Source: Firmicutes bacterium UBA6811
GTDB lineage: Bacteria > Bacillota > SHA-98 > UBA4971
Assembly (NCBI GenBank): GCA_002452295.1
Contig: DKEX01000103.1
Location: 1 to 7,018 of the forward strand
Length of the DNA: 7,018 bases
Direction of reading: 5' to 3'
The number at the start of each line of letters is the position of its first letter. Position 1 is the stretch's first letter. The notes beneath the pieces were generated by a model, which was not told the DNA's origin, did not search any database, and was given only the letters and a program-made list of their open reading frames with translations. Of this stretch, positions 5,391-7,018 are shown in pieces. Made by a program: the position numbers and the translations under genes.

Positions 5391-5406
5391 ACAGGTGATG
5401 ATTCAA
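5380..5406 (-). promoter_or_regulatory. Candidate promoter of the SLH gene
   Basis: On the minus strand TTGAAT (5406-5401) is followed after 15 nt by GATAAT (5385-5380), a good -10 with a shorter spacing than ideal. It would give a leader of about 165 nt before the TTG start. No other comparable pair is seen between the two genes. Confidence 0.4.
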
Positions 5407-5407
5407 C

Positions 5408-5543
5408 GCCGGCTGCATCGCACCTTTATGTAATTGATGGACTCTTCGGAACTATGCGGTGCGCATGGCGGAGTTTGCCCCAGATGGACTGCACCGGAAA
5501 GCCGTCCCCGGGAGGCGACGTGGCAGAGATGCCAACAAACTGG
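5408..5543. other. Gap downstream of the transpeptidase gene with no gene
   Basis: This stretch follows the transpeptidase stop codon. I see no ORF with a ribosome binding site and no stem followed by a T-run. The only compact fold is ATGCG gtg CGCAT (5454-5466). Transcription may therefore continue into the SLH leader, or end by Rho. Confidence 0.4.
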
Positions 5544-6896
5544 TCAACGTTCCGCACGAGGTGGCCAGAAATCCACCACCTTGCTTGCCCGCCGGCGTCG
5601 AGGAGCGGCGTCGACGTAGACCGTGAGCACAGGGTTGCCTGGGGCCGGACCAGGGGCGGGAACCAGGTCCGGCGCCGGGGCAGGCTCAGGCTCAGGCTCA
5701 GGCTCACACTCACGCTCGCGCTCAGGCCCGGATCCAGGTTCAGGTTCAGGTTCAGGTTCAGGCGAAGGCATAGGCACACTCTCGAGCTGAGGTCCAGGCT
5801 CAGGCTCAGGCCCAGGCCCGGGCTCGGGCAAGGTCGCAGGCGCAGGGATGGGCCCGGTTTCCTGCGGGCGCTCCTGCGGGGCAGCCTGGGGCGGGCGTGT
5901 CAGGATCGCGAGCGTCAGGGCCTGCGGGTCCCAGTTGACAAACACCGGGACGAAGAGCCGGCGCAGGTCGTCGAGGGGCACGTACAGCCTGCCGGACACC
6001 ACTACCCCGCGCACCGCCGCCCCGCCGACCACCGCGACCCCACGGGCCTGGTCCCAGTGCACGTAGCATCCGAGCGCATCCGCCACGGGTCGCAGGGCGA
6101 CCAGCACCTGCCCCCCATAAAGCCTCGCGACGCCCAGCAGCGCGCGCCCGTCCATTTCGACGCTGGGTATCCACGGCACTGGCTCAGGCCTCCCGGTCGC
6201 AGCCGCCACGATAGCCTCCAGCGCGCCCTCGTCCACCTCGGGCGTGGGACGGGGCAGGCTTGCGGCGAGCGCCTCTTTTGCGTGTTCGACGGTGTTGACT
6301 CCGCGCCCGTAGATGTCCCTGTAAACCGTGATGCGCGCGCCCAGAGCGCCGAGTTCTTCGTCACCCGGCCAGACCTCGATAGTCCGATAGACGAACTCGA
6401 CCTCCGTGCCCACCGGCACGATTTCGTATAGCTCCCTCGCGTCCTCGTCGCGCATCCTGATGCAACCGAGGCTGACCGCCTTGCCGATGGAGACGGGGTT
6501 GTTGGTCCCGTGGATGCCGTACCCCGGCCAGCTCAGGCCCATCCACCGCGATCCGACGGGATTGGCCGGGCCGGGCGGCACGGGCGGCCGGCCGTCAGGG
6601 GGATACCAGGTCGGGTTCGTGGACTTGTGCGCAATGGTACATGTGCCGATGCGGCTGGGGGACACGGCCTTCCCCACGGCGATGGGGTAGGTTTTCACGA
6701 GCTCATCCCCGCGGAAGAGGGACAGCCGGTAAGCTGGGATGTTGATCACGATCCTGTATGGTGCCTGCCTGGGCAGCGCAGCCGGGCCGGAGGCCCAGAC
6801 CGGAACCGCGGCCCGCGCCCCGGGACGTCCAATCCCCTCAAGAAACAGAAAAAGCGCGACACACAGCGCAATGCACGCCCACAGCTTCCCACGCAC
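5544..6896 (-). CDS. Exported L,D-transpeptidase (YkuD) with CuAO-N-like domain and Pro-Glu-rich tail
   Basis: A 450-residue protein from a GTG at 6896, well placed behind GGGAGGGA (6912-6905). Residues 1-31 are a signal peptide or signal anchor (hydrophobic 7-20, ARA/A near 29-30). Residues 47-170 are a YkuD domain: YRIVINIPAYRLSLFRGDELV at the start, then GIHGTN with H129 and SLGCIRM with catalytic C145 and R147. Such enzymes form 3-3 cross-links between diaminopimelate residues of peptidoglycan stems, or attach other molecules to them, through a Cys acyl-enzyme outside the membrane. Residues about 246-332 resemble the copper amine oxidase N-like stalk domain common in Bacillota exported proteins (VALRPVADALGCYVHWD, then LYVPLDDLRRLF). 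Residues about 336-421 are low-complexity Pro/Glu/Gly/Ala from a hexanucleotide repeat. The end is a short basic tail, PRRRRASKVVDFWPPRAER, of unknown use. Wall cross-linking is well supported; the exact substrate is not known. Confidence 0.93.
   Translation of the reverse strand: MRGKLWACIALCVALFLFLEGIGRPGARAAVPVWASGPAALPRQAPYRIVINIPAYRLSLFRGDELVKTYPIAVGKAVSPSRIGTCTIAHKSTNPTWYPPDGRPPVPPGPANPVGSRWMGLSWPGYGIHGTNNPVSIGKAVSLGCIRMRDEDARELYEIVPVGTEVEFVYRTIEVWPGDEELGALGARITVYRDIYGRGVNTVEHAKEALAASLPRPTPEVDEGALEAIVAAATGRPEPVPWIPSVEMDGRALLGVARLYGGQVLVALRPVADALGCYVHWDQARGVAVVGGAAVRGVVVSGRLYVPLDDLRRLFVPVFVNWDPQALTLAILTRPPQAAPQERPQETGPIPAPATLPEPGPGPEPEPGPQLESVPMPSPEPEPEPEPGSGPERERECEPEPEPEPAPAPDLVPAPGPAPGNPVLTVYVDAAPRRRRASKVVDFWPPRAER
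5682..5830 (-). repeat. Hexanucleotide tandem repeats encoding (Glu-Pro)n inside the transpeptidase gene
   Basis: On the plus strand four exact AGGCTC units (5682-5705) are followed by degenerate units (ACACTC, ACGCTC, GCGCTC, AGGCCC, GGATCC) and four exact AGGTTC units (5736-5759). A further in-register block near 5796-5827 has AGGCTC and AGGCCC. They are in frame and code for Glu-Pro and related dipeptides. A change of whole units keeps the frame, so the tail length should vary between strains. Confidence 0.85.
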
Positions 6897-6904
6897 TCGA
6901 AGGG

Positions 6905-6912
6905 TCCCTCCC
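6905..6912 (-). promoter_or_regulatory. Ribosome binding site of the L,D-transpeptidase gene
   Basis: The minus strand reads GGGAGGGA, with the GGAGGG core 9 nt before the GTG at 6896. It supports GTG as the start directly ahead of the signal peptide. Confidence 0.7.
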
Positions 6913-6943
6913 GCTCCACCGGACCGCTGCTACGGGTAACCAC

Positions 6944-6971
6944 TTGCCGCCGTTACCGGCAACAGTATATT
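6944..6971 (+). promoter_or_regulatory. Possible divergent promoter pair
   Basis: On the plus strand TTGCCG (6944-6949) is followed after 16 nt by TATATT (6966-6971), 5 of 6 bases of a -10. On the minus strand the same place gives TATACT (6969-6964), a fair -10 for the transpeptidase gene but without a clear -35. The spacer holds two competing inverted repeats, GGTAAC/GTTACC (6935-6957) and TTGCCG/CGGCAA (6944-6962). Confidence 0.3.
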
Positions 6972-7002
6972 CAGCGGGTGTGTCGGGTAGACCCCACTAA
7001 GT

Positions 7003-7018
7003 GAGGGTGCAAAAATGC
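7003..7018 (+). other. Possible start of a divergent plus-strand gene at the right edge
   Basis: GAGGG (7003-7007) is followed after 7 nt by ATG (7015-7017), one base from the end of the window. Together with the plus-strand promoter-like pair at 6944-6971 it is spaced like a gene start, with a leader of about 37 nt. No coding sequence is available to confirm it. Confidence 0.25.

Noticed and set aside
5682..5830. CRISPR-like or noncoding repeat array
   Set aside because: The repeats are 6 bp, contiguous and in frame with the transpeptidase gene, with no spacers.
5454..6431. Plus-strand ORF of 325 codons opposite the transpeptidase gene
   Set aside because: It is an antisense shadow of a high-G+C gene. 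Its product is Arg-rich and low in complexity with no recognisable motif, while the minus strand has clear YkuD motifs, a signal peptide and a ribosome binding site.
6991..7018. Hairpin with a T-run at the right edge as a minus-strand terminator
   Set aside because: On the minus strand the T-run comes before the weak stem, not after it, so it cannot be an intrinsic terminator in that direction.

Overview
The window looks like part of a high-G+C bacterial chromosome, most plausibly a Bacillota (Firmicutes) lineage. The grounds are a family A DNA polymerase I with a degenerate proofreading domain, as in Bacillus/Geobacillus-type enzymes, a secreted protein with three S-layer homology (SLH) domains, an exported YkuD L,D-transpeptidase with a copper-amine-oxidase-N-like domain, and strong GGGAGG-type ribosome binding sites with GTG or TTG starts. 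The partial protein at the left edge looks like an exported beta-rich envelope protein. It could be an outer-membrane barrel of a diderm Bacillota such as Limnochordia, but that placement is inference.

All four recognisable genes are on the minus strand, so transcription runs from high to low coordinates. In that order: (i) a short upstream region (6897-7018) with overlapping divergent promoter-like signals and a possible plus-strand start at the very edge; (ii) an exported L,D-transpeptidase (6896-5544) whose C-terminal half carries a Pro-Glu hexanucleotide repeat tract; (iii) a 336-bp intergenic region (5543-5208) with small repeats and a candidate promoter; (iv) an SLH-domain protein (5207-3939); (v) a hairpin-rich gap ending in a strong intrinsic terminator (3863-3810); (vi) DNA polymerase I (3704-837); (vii) a 378-bp gap with a good sigma-A-type promoter and a leader of about 268 nt; (viii) the first 152 codons of an exported envelope protein (458 to beyond base 1).

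Three of the four genes belong to the cell envelope: a peptidoglycan cross-linking enzyme, an SLH protein that should bind secondary wall polymer or peptidoglycan, and a putative envelope/barrel protein. polA sits among them as a housekeeping gene, separated from the SLH gene by a terminator. I see no operon overlaps, RNA genes, mobile elements or CRISPR array.

The least ordinary part is the leader of the envelope gene at 459-726. On the minus-strand transcript it holds an 18-codon upstream ORF with an almost perfect anti-SD match inside it, three segments that can pair in two mutually exclusive ways, and a second pair of competing helices, one of which sequesters the gene's own ribosome binding site. 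I match it to no known riboswitch class. It is a candidate uncharacterised cis-regulatory RNA, but the structure was worked out by eye only.
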